Shown here: positions 17,118-24,960 of the stretch, one piece after another | Layout: every line of letters starts with the position of its first letter | Position numbering within the stretch: position 1 is the first letter of the stretch | Assembly: GCA_035686365.1 (NCBI GenBank) | Contig: DASRZM010000087.1 | Span: forward strand, 1 to 64,000 | DNA: 64,000 bases | Reading direction: 5' to 3' | Source of the DNA: DASRZM01 sp035686365 | GTDB taxonomy: Bacteria > Pseudomonadota > Gammaproteobacteria > Xanthomonadales > Xanthomonadaceae | Position numbers and translations under genes: made by a program | Notes under the pieces: model-generated | Databases searched by the model: none | Seen by the model: only the letters and a program-made list of their open reading frames with translations | Told to the model about the DNA's origin: nothing

Positions 17118-17232
17118 GGTCCGGACGAGTCGATCCCGGATCGGTCCAGCCCCTCCGTCGGATCCAGCACTTGTGTGCCCGATCCGCGAACGCGCCATTC
17201 ATGTCGCGCAAACCCCGGTTCCGGTTCAGAGC
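17118..17232 (-). repeat. Modular multi-hairpin intergenic element, copy 2 (degenerate, minus orientation)
   Basis: It lies in the 141-base gap between the convergent rluC and CPBP genes. On the minus strand the modules run in the family order: CTCTGAAC-like start near 17232; ATG/CGCG inverted repeat (CGCGCCAT and ATGTCGCG at 17191-17208); GGATC-ca-GCAC and GTGC-cc-GATCC with loop TTGT at 17160-17185; then a GGTCC-rich imperfect repeat around GATCCCGGATC near 17130-17141. It is the most decayed of the clear copies. Confidence 0.6.
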
Positions 17233-17236
17233 TTCC

Positions 17237-18709
17237 CTAGTACGCCGCCGGGATCAGGAAGCGCCCGCCGACCTCGGCCGAGCGCAGGATTCCCGATGGC
17301 AGCAGCAGCAGCATCGCGCTGCCCAGCACGATATGCGAGCACACCAGAGGCAGCACGGCACGCTCGCGCAGGCCCAGCCAGGCCCAGGCCATACCGGCGG
17401 TCATCGTGCACAGCATCAGCGCGAAGTTCGGCGTGTGCAGCAGCCCGAAGGCGATGCCCGCCACCACGCAGGCGACTGTGGCCGAACCGGTTCGCGCCCG
17501 CAGCGGGGGGACGATCGCATGCAGCAGCAGCACCTGCTGCAGCGCAGCCCACAGTGCATAGCGGCCCAGTCGCCCGCCCATGCCGGGCGGCCATCCCGGC
17601 CACTCGGGGCGGGCAGCCACGAACCCGACAGCCGCCACGATCAGCGCCAGGCCCGCGGCGGTGAGCACCAGTGCGCGCAGCCACGCGCGGGCGCTCCCCG
17701 ACAGGCGCATCGGGCCCGCATCGGACGGGTTGAGCAGTGCGGCCGCCAGGATTGCCGCGAACGCCACCACCACCGGCCATTGCGTTTCCACTCCGGGATA
17801 GCCCAGCGCGAACAGCGCAATGCCCGGCAGCAACCAGAACGCGAGTCCCTGGTGGCCGGGCGGGGCGCGTCGGATCCTGCGCCATGCGGCGCGGGCCAGT
17901 GCGATCGCGCCCACCCCCAGCAGCACCCAGGGAACCGGTCCATTGCGGGTGCCTGCATACATCCGCGCCCGCCCGGGCACGTGATGGCGCGGCACCACGA
18001 TGGCGGCGGGCAGGGCCGAGAGCAGGTCGTCGCGCCACGCCAGCAGCGATTCGACCCGGACGAACGCGGCTGCGCGCACGATCGGAACCGGATCACGGCA
18101 CCGCTCGGCGCTGGTCCGGGCAGGTCGCGTGCCGTGGCAGACGGTTCCCGGCGGGTCGACCCAGGGCGCCGGGACGAAGCGCACCTCCTCGATGTAAACG
18201 CCCGTGCGGTGGTCGGTCAGCAGCTGAAGCGTCAGAGCGGTCGCGCGTGCGGGGGCCGCGTCGGCGAACCGCAGCGTCAGTCGTCCCGCGCCGGGCGCCA
18301 GCGTGGCCACGGCGACGGCGACCGCGGTGGAGCCGGCTGCCGGGGTCACGTCCAGTCGCACGCGCAACGGCGCGTCGGCGCGGATCCCGATCTCGACCGT
18401 GTCCAGGACCCGCAACGGCAGTTCCCGTCCGCGCAGGTTCAGCGAAAGCCCCGCGTGCCCTTCGACGGTCAGCGACAGCGCGCCGTCCCGGAACACGGCG
18501 TCGTCGATCCCCTGGCTGCCCGGGCGAACCAGGTCGCCGGGCCGGTCCAGAGACCAATGCCAGGGGCTGCCGCCGCCGGCATAGGCCGCAAGGTCGTCGC
18601 GCGCGCGCGCCGCCAGCAGCCCCTCGACGACGAACCACGACAGCAGCCATGCCAGGACCACGCCGAGCGCCGCCAGCGCGACCGGGCGCAGGGCGCGCAC
18701 GAGCCGCAT
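17237..18709 (-). CDS. CPBP (CAAX-protease-like) membrane protein with N-terminal periplasmic domain
   Basis: The 490-residue protein has a first helix at about 7-28, a roughly 200-residue soluble domain (beta-rich, with Cys191 and Cys204), and a C-terminal multi-helix region from about 260. That region carries CPBP motifs FGLLH at 421-425 and His459. The usual EExxxR glutamates are replaced by Gln391-Gln392 in AALQQVLLL, so classical glutamic protease activity is doubtful. Substrate is unknown. It starts one base beyond the stop of the pterin dehydratase gene, so they are co-transcribed. The soluble domain may be the adaptor or sensor; that is inference. Confidence 0.7.
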   Translation of the reverse strand: MRLVRALRPVALAALGVVLAWLLSWFVVEGLLAARARDDLAAYAGGGSPWHWSLDRPGDLVRPGSQGIDDAVFRDGALSLTVEGHAGLSLNLRGRELPLRVLDTVEIGIRADAPLRVRLDVTPAAGSTAVAVAVATLAPGAGRLTLRFADAAPARATALTLQLLTDHRTGVYIEEVRFVPAPWVDPPGTVCHGTRPARTSAERCRDPVPIVRAAAFVRVESLLAWRDDLLSALPAAIVVPRHHVPGRARMYAGTRNGPVPWVLLGVGAIALARAAWRRIRRAPPGHQGLAFWLLPGIALFALGYPGVETQWPVVVAFAAILAAALLNPSDAGPMRLSGSARAWLRALVLTAAGLALIVAAVGFVAARPEWPGWPPGMGGRLGRYALWAALQQVLLLHAIVPPLRARTGSATVACVVAGIAFGLLHTPNFALMLCTMTAGMAWAWLGLRERAVLPLVCSHIVLGSAMLLLLPSGILRSAEVGGRFLIPAAY

Positions 18710-18710
18710 C

Positions 18711-19064
18711 TCAGTCCGGTGCGCCGGCCGCCAGCTGCTCGGCCTTGGCCGCGCAGATCAGGTCGTTCTCGGAGATGCCGCCGACATCGTGCGTGGAATA
18801 GCGCACCAGTACGCGGTTGTATCCGACCTCCAGGTCGGGATGGTGGTCCTGCACATGGGCGATCCAGGCCAGTGCGTTGACGAACGCCATGGTGCGGTAG
18901 TAGTCGGCAAAGCCGAAGCGCTTGGAAAGCGCCTGGCCGTCTTCCGCCAGCGCCCAGCCGGGCAGGGCGGACAGATCCGCTTCCACGGCCTGGCGATCCA
19001 GGCGGTGCCCGCTGCCCTTGCGCGGGCGGCATTGGCCCGCCGCCAGTTCCTCGAGCCTGTTCAT
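18711..19064 (-). CDS. phhB: 4a-hydroxytetrahydrobiopterin dehydratase (PCD/DCoH)
   Basis: The 117-residue enzyme dehydrates 4a-hydroxytetrahydropterin, recycling cofactor for aromatic amino-acid hydroxylases. Seen: the WALAEDGQALSKRFGF strand, FVNALAWIAHVQDHHPDLEVGYN with catalytic His74-His75-Pro76, and the C-terminal TTH-like VRYSTHDVGGISENDLICAAKAE. About 15 extra N-terminal residues precede the fold. No phenylalanine hydroxylase lies nearby; the adjacent gene encodes a CPBP membrane protein. Confidence 0.93.
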   Translation of the reverse strand: MNRLEELAAGQCRPRKGSGHRLDRQAVEADLSALPGWALAEDGQALSKRFGFADYYRTMAFVNALAWIAHVQDHHPDLEVGYNRVLVRYSTHDVGGISENDLICAAKAEQLAAGAPD

Positions 19065-19139
19065 GGATGCCTCCTCGCACGGGTCAGTGGGCGGCGAGCA
19101 TATCAGCGCCCATTGGGCTGCGACTCACGCAGGTGGGGC

Positions 19140-19145
19140 TAGAAT
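19140..19145 (+). promoter_or_regulatory. Candidate -10 for nfuA
   Basis: TAGAAT lies 29 bases before the nfuA ATG in the 110-base gap to the divergent phhB. No matching -35 at a standard distance was found. Confidence 0.3.
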
Positions 19146-19174
19146 CGACGTTCTGCCGCCCCCATTCGTTGGCC

Positions 19175-19765
19175 ATGCTCGACATCAGCCAGAACGCACA
19201 ACTCCATTTCCGGCGCCTGCTCGAGAGCCAGGGCGGGGATGCCGTGGGCATCCGGATCACCGCCGTGAACCCGGGTACGCCCCGGGCCGACTGCCGGCTG
19301 GAGTTCTGCGAGCGCGAGGAGCTGTCCGGCGACGAGTGGCAGATCGAATGCGAGGGCTTTTCGGTGTTCGTGCCGACCGACAGCGTGGACTTCCTGGCCA
19401 GCGCCGAGATCGACTACGTCAGCGAGGGCGCCAACGCACAGCTGACGATCCGGGCGCCGCGCCTGCGCGGCGAGGCGCCCGACGGCGACGCCAGCCTGGT
19501 CGAGCGCGTGCGCTGGGTGCTGGATTCGGAGATCAATCCGCAACTGGCCTCCCACGGTGGTCGTGTCGCCGTGGAGCAGGTCGGAGCCGACGGCGTGGTC
19601 GTGCTGCGCTTCGGCGGCGGCTGCCACGGCTGCGGCATGGTCGATGTGACCCTGCGCGAAGGCGTCGAACGCACCCTGCGCGAACGCGTCCCCGAGATCA
19701 CTGCCGTGCGCGACGCCACCGACCACGACAGCGGAACCGACCCCTACTACCGCCGCCAGGCCTGA
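19175..19765 (+). CDS. nfuA: Fe/S biogenesis protein NfuA
   Basis: The 196-residue carrier delivers [4Fe-4S] clusters to client proteins, especially under stress. Seen: an N-terminal degenerate A-type domain (about 1-95) lacking the usual cluster cysteine pattern, and a C-terminal Nfu domain with Cys150 and Cys153 in GGGCHGCGM. The ending DATDHDSGTDPYYR is typical of NfuA. The ATG at 19175 gives the normal MLDISQNAQLHF start. Two strong hairpins follow in the gap to the convergent TetR gene. Confidence 0.95.
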   Translation: MLDISQNAQLHFRRLLESQGGDAVGIRITAVNPGTPRADCRLEFCEREELSGDEWQIECEGFSVFVPTDSVDFLASAEIDYVSEGANAQLTIRAPRLRGEAPDGDASLVERVRWVLDSEINPQLASHGGRVAVEQVGADGVVVLRFGGGCHGCGMVDVTLREGVERTLRERVPEITAVRDATDHDSGTDPYYRRQA

Positions 19766-19851
19766 GCCCCCCGGCACATGGCGCGCCGACGCATCGCTCG
19801 AGGCCGCCGTGGTCCGCATCGAGCGCGGTCGAGACCAGGCCGTGCGCAGCG

Positions 19852-19912
19852 TGCACCCGGGCGCGATGCGCCCGGTGCAGTCATCTGCCGGGGCCCGCAC
19901 GGGCCCTGGCAG
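19852..19912. terminator. Twin hairpins between nfuA and the TetR gene
   Basis: The first hairpin has arms TGCACCCGGGCGC and GCGCCCGGTGCA (one bulged C) with loop GAT at 19852-19879. The second has arms CTGCCGGGGCCC and GGGCCCTGGCAG with loop GCAC at 19885-19912. They sit between convergent genes and probably end both transcripts. No T-run is present. Confidence 0.55.
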
Positions 19913-19920
19913 GTCGCGGA

Positions 19921-20562
19921 CTAGTCGCGATGGGATCTGCCCACGTACGCCTGCGCCAGCGTATTCAGGTGCACCCGTTCGCCGTTGCGCAGGAACGGGG
20001 CCAGCAGCATCATCACCTGGAAGATGCCGCGCCGGATCGCCTCGCTCTCGTCGCGGTCGCCACGCACCGAGGAGAAGTTGAGCCAGAAGGTGGCGACCAC
20101 CAGGATATTGGTCGCGGTCGCCTGCAGCTCGTCGGCACTGGCGCGCATCACGCCGGCACGCACGAGCGCGCGCATGACCTGAAGTGCATTTTCGCTGGCG
20201 CGCCGGATGATGCGGGCATAGTGCATCCGCAGCTTGCGGCTGCGGCTGAGGATGTCGACCAGGTCGCGGAACAGGAATCGGTAATCCCAGATGCACTCGA
20301 AGACCAGGTGCAGCTGCAGCCACAGGTCCTCCAGGTCGGGCGTACGCGATTCGGGAGCCACCAGCACGCGGTCGATCCGGTCCTCGTAACCGGAGAACAG
20401 CTGCTCGATGATGTCTTCCTTGTTGCGGAAGTGGTAGTACAGGTTGCCCGGGCTGATCTCCAGTTCGTCGGCGATATGGTTGGTCGTGACGTTGGGCTCG
20501 CCGTGCTCGTTGAACATGGCGAGGCTGGTTTCCAGGATGCGCTCGCGGGTGCGGCGCGCCAT
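19921..20562 (-). CDS. TetR-family regulator of the acyl-CoA locus
   Basis: The 213-residue repressor-type protein has an N-terminal TetR helix-turn-helix (RERILETSLAMFNEHG, TTNHIADELEISPGNLYYHFRNKEDIIEQLF). Its C-terminal ligand domain is of the PF13972-like type (DLEDLWLQLHLVFECIWDYRFLFRDLVDILSRSRKLR). Acyl-CoA is the likely effector by context: it lies 8 bases downstream of the acyl-CoA-binding protein gene and faces the fatty-acyl reductase gene. The ATG at 20562 is chosen because longer frames enter the acyl-CoA-binding gene out of frame. Targets are inferred, not shown. Confidence 0.85.
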   Translation of the reverse strand: MARRTRERILETSLAMFNEHGEPNVTTNHIADELEISPGNLYYHFRNKEDIIEQLFSGYEDRIDRVLVAPESRTPDLEDLWLQLHLVFECIWDYRFLFRDLVDILSRSRKLRMHYARIIRRASENALQVMRALVRAGVMRASADELQATATNILVVATFWLNFSSVRGDRDESEAIRRGIFQVMMLLAPFLRNGERVHLNTLAQAYVGRSHRD

Positions 20563-20570
20563 CGGCAGGC

Positions 20571-20828
20571 TCAGCCGGTCAGGCGTTCGACCTGGGCCAC
20601 GTACTGGCGCATGGCCTCCTCGCGGTCCGTGCCCTTGACCTTCTCCCATGCCTCGTACTTGGCCGTGCCCACGAAGTCGAAGAAGCCGGGCTTCTCGCCC
20701 TTGATGTCGCCCTCGGTGGCCTGCTTGTACAGTGCATAGAGCCTGAGCTTGACATTGTTGTCGGGCTCATCGTCGAGCTTCTGGACGTCCTGGGCTGCCT
20801 GCTGGAATCGGGCTTCTAGATCGGACAT
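20571..20828 (-). CDS. Acyl-CoA-binding protein
   Basis: The 85-residue protein is a complete four-helix ACBP that buffers and transports medium- and long-chain acyl-CoA esters. Seen: FQQAAQDVQKL, the central KLRLYALYKQATEGD with ligand-binding Tyr and Lys residues, GFFDFVGTAKYEAWEKVKG, and the C-terminal helix EEAMRQYVAQVERL. ACBPs are common in eukaryotes and scattered in bacteria. It forms a two-gene unit with the TetR gene and is divergent from the acyl reductase, suggesting that it feeds substrate to that enzyme. Confidence 0.93.
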   Translation of the reverse strand: MSDLEARFQQAAQDVQKLDDEPDNNVKLRLYALYKQATEGDIKGEKPGFFDFVGTAKYEAWEKVKGTDREEAMRQYVAQVERLTG

Positions 20829-20850
20829 GGAACGGGCTCCGTAAGGGACG

Positions 20851-20962
20851 GTCTGATCAAGTCCATCCCGGGCTTGTCCAGACTCGCTGCATCGGGCACT
20901 CGCGTGCCTGATCCGCGGGCGCGCCAACCCTGGCGCGCGAACCTCCGGACCTGTTCACAGGT
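20851..20962 (-). repeat. Modular multi-hairpin intergenic element, copy 3 (minus orientation)
   Basis: It fills most of the gap upstream of both the ACBP and reductase genes. On the minus strand the order is: palindrome at 20949-20962 (ACCTGTTCACAGGT); GCGCGCCA/TGGCGCGC with loop ACCC at 20919-20938; ATCGGGCAC/GTGCCTGAT with loop TCGC at 20891-20912; and TCTG-CAAG/CTTG-CAGA at 20852-20882. Minus-strand text GGTTCGCGCGCCA...TGGCGCGC...GCGGATCA matches the 55.0-kb copy closely. The fourth module is missing. Confidence 0.8.
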
Positions 20963-21100
20963 TCCCGAGGTCGTCGGTGCTGTGCGCAGGTTGATAGCAT
21001 GCACCCTGACCTGGCGCAACGAAACCCCGGCCCTGTGCAGTGCCCCGCGCGCCGGCTATCTTTGACGTCCGACCTGGATCGCCGCCTGGGGAGTTCGAAC

Positions 21101-23086
21101 ATGGGCTACTTCGTCACCGGAGCCACCGGGTTCATCGGCCGCCACCTGGTCGACCGGCTACTCGAACGCAGCGGGACCATCCACGTGCTGGTTCGCAGGG
21201 AGTCACTGCCCAAGTTCAGGGCCCTGGCCGAAGAACGCGGCTGGGATCCGCGGCGGGTCAAACCGGTCACCGGGGACCTCGGAAAGCGGCGGCTGGGCGT
21301 TTCGCCGGCGCAGGTCAAGGCGCTCGAGGGCAAGATCCGGCACTTCTTCCACCTGGCCGCCATCTACGACCTGTCGGCGGACGCCCAGGCGCAGCAGTCG
21401 GTCAACGTCGAGGGGACCGGGCGGGCGGTGGAGCTGGCGCAGGCCATCGACGCGGGCTGCCTGCACTACGCCAGCTCGATCGCGGTCGCCGGCCTGTATC
21501 CGGGCGTGTTCCGCGAGGACATGTTTGCCGAGGCCGAGGGTCTGGACGACCCCTATCTGCGCACCAAGCACGAAGCCGAGCGGCTCGTGCGCGAGGAGTG
21601 CAAGGTGCCGTTCCGGATCTACCGCCCGGGGATCGTGATCGGCCATTCGCGCACCGGCGAGATCGACAAGATCGACGGTCCCTACTATCTGTTCACGCTG
21701 ATCAAGCGGATGCGCCAGCTGCTGCCGCCGTGGATGCCCACCATCGGCATCGAGGGCGGCCGCATCAACCTGGTGCCGGTCGACTTCGTCGTCGACGCGA
21801 TGGATCACATCGCCCACAGGCGCGGGCTCGACGGCGGCTGCTTCCACCTGGTCGACCCGGAGCCGCGCCGCTTCGGCGAGGTCATGAACCTGTTCGCCCG
21901 CGCCGCCCATGCGCCCGAAATGGCCATGCGCATCGACGCCCGGATGTTCGGCTTCGTGCCCTCGAGCCTGCGTGCGGCAGTCGGCAACCTGCCGCCGGTG
22001 CGGCGCATGACCGAGACGCTGCTGCGCGATCTGGGCATACCGCGCGCGGCGCTGGGATTCGTCACCTATCCGACCCGCTTCGACTCGCGCGAAACCGAGC
22101 GCGCGCTCAAGGGCACCGGCATCCAGGTGCCCGACCTGGCCGACTACTCCTGGCGCATCTGGGACTACTGGGAGCGGCACCTGGACCCGGACCTGCACGT
22201 GGACCGCTCGCTGCGCGGGCGCGTGCAGGGCAAGGTCGTGCTGATCACCGGCGGCTCGGCCGGAATCGGCCGGGCCGCGGCGATCAAGGTCGCCCAGGCC
22301 GGCGGCAAGGCGCTGATCGTGGCCCGTCGCGAGGACGAGCTGATCGCCACCCGCGACGAGATCCGCGCCATGGGCGGCCAATGCGACCACTACGTCGCCG
22401 ACATCGCCGACATGGAGGGCTGCGACGCCCTGGTCCGACAGGTGCTGGCCGAGCACGGCGCGGTGGACATCCTGATCAACAATGCCGGGCGCTCGATCCG
22501 GCGCTCGATCGCGCTGAGCTACGACCGCTTCCACGACTTCGAGCGCACCATGCAGCTGAACTACTTCGGCTCGCTGCGTCTGATCATGGGGTTCCTGCCG
22601 GCGATGACCGAGCGCCGCGGCGGCCACGTGATCAACATCTCCTCGATCGGCGTGCTCGCCAGCTCGCCCCGGTTTTCCGCCTACGTGGCATCGAAGGCCG
22701 CACTGGACGCGTTCTCGCGCTGCGCCCAGGCCGAGTTCTCCGGGCACAACATCGCCTTCACGACGGTCAACATGCCACTGGTGAAGACCGCGATGATCGC
22801 GCCGACCCGGATGTACGAATCGGTGCCCACGATCTCCCCCGAGGAGGCCGCCGACCTGATCGTGGACGCCATCATCGACCGCCCCAGCCGGGTGGCCACG
22901 CGCCTGGGCATCTTCGCCGCCACCCTCAACGCGGTGGCGCCCAAGGCCTACGAGGTGGTCATGAACACCGCTTTCCAGCTGTTCCCGGACTCGGCCGCGG
23001 CCAAGGGCATCAAGGGCATGCGCGAGGAGCACGCCTCCAGCGAGCAGATCGCATTCGCCGCGCTGATGCGCGGCGTGCACTGGTGA
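21101..23086 (+). CDS. Bifunctional two-domain SDR, putative alcohol-forming fatty acyl-CoA reductase
   Basis: The 661-residue protein contains two dehydrogenase domains. The N-terminal half is an extended SDR with NADP motif GATGFIG at 7-13, YASS and Tyr152/Lys156 (YLRTK), resembling fatty-acyl and thioester reductases. The C-terminal half is a classical Acr1-like SDR with GGSAGIG at 384-390, NNAG, SSIG and Tyr528/Lys532 (YVASK). Length and domain order match Marinobacter-type acyl-CoA reductases of about 660 residues, which reduce acyl-CoA to fatty alcohol by way of the aldehyde. The divergent acyl-CoA-binding protein supports an acyl-CoA substrate. The ATG at 21101 follows GGGGAG. The product (fatty alcohol, wax ester precursor) is inferred; no wax synthase is in the window. 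Confidence 0.8.
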   Translation: MGYFVTGATGFIGRHLVDRLLERSGTIHVLVRRESLPKFRALAEERGWDPRRVKPVTGDLGKRRLGVSPAQVKALEGKIRHFFHLAAIYDLSADAQAQQSVNVEGTGRAVELAQAIDAGCLHYASSIAVAGLYPGVFREDMFAEAEGLDDPYLRTKHEAERLVREECKVPFRIYRPGIVIGHSRTGEIDKIDGPYYLFTLIKRMRQLLPPWMPTIGIEGGRINLVPVDFVVDAMDHIAHRRGLDGGCFHLVDPEPRRFGEVMNLFARAAHAPEMAMRIDARMFGFVPSSLRAAVGNLPPVRRMTETLLRDLGIPRAALGFVTYPTRFDSRETERALKGTGIQVPDLADYSWRIWDYWERHLDPDLHVDRSLRGRVQGKVVLITGGSAGIGRAAAIKVAQAGGKALIVARREDELIATRDEIRAMGGQCDHYVADIADMEGCDALVRQVLAEHGAVDILINNAGRSIRRSIALSYDRFHDFERTMQLNYFGSLRLIMGFLPAMTERRGGHVINISSIGVLASSPRFSAYVASKAALDAFSRCAQAEFSGHNIAFTTVNMPLVKTAMIAPTRMYESVPTISPEEAADLIVDAIIDRPSRVATRLGIFAATLNAVAPKAYEVVMNTAFQLFPDSAAAKGIKGMREEHASSEQIAFAALMRGVHW

Positions 23087-23104
23087 AGGACCGCCAGTAG
23101 CGGG

Positions 23105-24106
23105 TCAGCGGCACTGCCGCCAGCGCACCGTGACCGTCTCGCCTTCGGTCTGGCCGGCGGGCTGCAGCTGCAGCCGCGTGTAGCGCAATTCCTCGTACAC
23201 GAGCAGCTCGCCGCAGACCGCCTCCACGATCGACTCCAGCGCCTGCTCGCCCGGCATGCCGCGCAGCTCCAGCAACAGGGTGGAACGCGTGATCCAGCGC
23301 GCGAGCTCGATCTCGGCAATGGTCTGGACCATGCGCTGCGCATCTGCGCGGCGGTCCTCCAGCTGCTCCTCGGAAAGGCTCGGATCGGGCATGGGCACTG
23401 CCCCGGCCACATCGGCAACCGGCTCCGCCTCCTGCTGCTGCGGCGGCTGCGGCGCCGGCGCTGCCGGAGCCGGGCGCGATCCGGGGCTGGGCTCGGAGGT
23501 CTCTGCGGCGGGCGGAGATAGGGCCAGGAGGAGCGCCGCGCAGATGCCCGCAACCACGCCAAGCGCTGCCGCCAGCAGCCACTTGCGCAGCCGTCGCTCG
23601 CGCGCATCGGCCATCACGGTGTCGCGTACCTCGGCGTCGAGCAGGGGCTCGACCTGCGGCCACAGCTGCAGGCCGTCGATCAGTTCCATGCCCGCCTGCG
23701 CCGCCGCCCACGCACGCGCTTGCGGCGTGATCGTGCCGGTCGTTACGAGGATGCCGCCGTCGGCGCCCTGCATCGCGACCATGCGCTGCAGTTCCTGCAC
23801 GGTCGCACTCTCGACCTGGAACGCGGCTCCGTGCTTGCACTGCACCAGGTACCGGGCGCTGCCACGGGACACCCGCAGGTCGAATCCGTCTTTACCCGGG
23901 TGCCGGTCGACGTCGTCGCGCTGCAGCCCGCGCACCGAGAGCATATCCGCAACCAGTAGCGCCAAGTCCTGCCAGCGCATGGCCCGTAGCCGCTGCAGCG
24001 CCGCCGCGCGCTCGTCGGATCGACGGTTCGCCAGGCCGAGTGCGAGCGCTGCCGCGGCGAACACCAGCAGTGCAGCCGCAGCGGCGATTGCCGTCGACGA
24101 TTCCAT
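23105..24106 (-). CDS. Membrane-anchored Mrr-like restriction-endonuclease-fold protein
   Basis: The 333-residue protein has a transmembrane helix at about 5-26 followed by an Mrr_cat domain at about 40-165. The candidate catalytic residues are Asp in KDGFDLRV and the QxK signature in YLVQCKHG, then GGILVTTGTITPQARAWA. A second helix lies near 178-200, then a Pro/Gln-rich linker and a C-terminal domain ending in TVRWRQCR. Mrr-fold proteins cut DNA, often modified DNA, but membrane-anchored versions have no established role that I know. The ATG at 24106 is preferred over a TTG one codon upstream. It converges on the reductase gene with an 18-base gap. Confidence 0.75.
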   Translation of the reverse strand: MESSTAIAAAAALLVFAAAALALGLANRRSDERAAALQRLRAMRWQDLALLVADMLSVRGLQRDDVDRHPGKDGFDLRVSRGSARYLVQCKHGAAFQVESATVQELQRMVAMQGADGGILVTTGTITPQARAWAAAQAGMELIDGLQLWPQVEPLLDAEVRDTVMADARERRLRKWLLAAALGVVAGICAALLLALSPPAAETSEPSPGSRPAPAAPAPQPPQQQEAEPVADVAGAVPMPDPSLSEEQLEDRRADAQRMVQTIAEIELARWITRSTLLLELRGMPGEQALESIVEAVCGELLVYEELRYTRLQLQPAGQTEGETVTVRWRQCR

Positions 24107-24196
24107 CAAACGCGCCTCTGGGTGCCTGGACGCGCGCGATGATACCGCGACCGTGTCAGGGACCGCGCCGCGGCATGCGCGTGCGCGCTATCGGGT

Positions 24197-24265
24197 GAAG
24201 CCCGCCAACCGGGAGCCGGAGGGGAGGGGAGGGAGCTACGGCAATCGCATCGGTTGACGGGCTTC
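24197..24265. repeat. Long-loop inverted repeat between the Mrr-like and phasin genes
   Basis: Arms GAAGCCCGCCAACCG (24197-24211) and CGGTTGACGGGCTTC (24251-24265) match at 14 of 15 positions and enclose a 39-base G-rich loop. It follows the phasin stop on the minus strand and may terminate that transcript, or be a dispersed repeat of its own. It does not resemble the multi-hairpin family. Confidence 0.5.
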
Positions 24266-24293
24266 GTGAAGCGGCCCGCGGCGGGGTCGAACC

Positions 24294-24881
24294 TCAGCCG
24301 GCGGACGGCGCCTTGGGTGCCTTGCGCCTGGCCGATGCGGCCGCGCCCTTGCGTGCGGGGGCTCGCCCGACGGTCTTCTTGCGGGCCGAGCTCCTGGTTG
24401 CGGCACTCGGCTTCGGCTTGCGCGCGGCCTTGCGGGCCGGGGTGCCCTGCACCCGACGCACCTCGCGGGTGAGTGCATCCACGCGCTCGGAGAGGCTCCT
24501 GATTTCGTCGCGTCCAGGCACCCCCAGACGGGTGAGGGCGCGCTGCACCCGATCCTCGAAAACCTGCTCGAGCCGGTCCCAGGTGTCAGAGGCGCGCTCG
24601 CGGACCTGGCCCACGCGCGACTCCACGGCGCCGCGGACCGCATCGACCTGGCCGGTCGCCAGCTTGCGGGTCTTGTGTTCCAGGCTCATGCCCTCCTTGA
24701 CCAGGGTCTCGAACAGGCGCGTACCTTCCGCCTGCGCGCGGGAGAACGCGCCCATGCCGGCCAGCCAGATCTGCTGGGCCGAGTCCATGATCGTGCGCGA
24801 TACGCCCTCGATGCCGGCGCCGGCCTGGGTGGCGGGCCTGGCGGCGGGCTTGCGCCGGGCAGTGGATTTGAGCTTTGCCAT
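24294..24881 (-). CDS. Phasin family protein with histone-like basic tail
   Basis: The 195-residue protein has a phasin core (about 25-150: SRTIMDSAQQIWLAGMGAFSRAQAEGTRLFETLVKEG, then an amphipathic coiled-coil helix) and an Ala/Lys/Arg/Pro-rich tail (about 150-195). This is the architecture of PhaF-type phasins, which coat polyhydroxyalkanoate granules and tether them to the nucleoid. The ATG at 24881 has GGAG at a good distance. The patatin gene lies 79 bases upstream on the same strand; the FFLEELY and PHA_gran_rgn genes lie beyond it. PHA synthase is not in the window. Confidence 0.88.
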   Translation of the reverse strand: MAKLKSTARRKPAARPATQAGAGIEGVSRTIMDSAQQIWLAGMGAFSRAQAEGTRLFETLVKEGMSLEHKTRKLATGQVDAVRGAVESRVGQVRERASDTWDRLEQVFEDRVQRALTRLGVPGRDEIRSLSERVDALTREVRRVQGTPARKAARKPKPSAATRSSARKKTVGRAPARKGAAASARRKAPKAPSAG

Positions 24882-24960
24882 GTCCGATCTCCAACTGTGG
24901 GCTCCGGCGTCGAATGCGCCGGGCATGGCCACATTAGGCCCGGCCGCTAGAATAATCACA

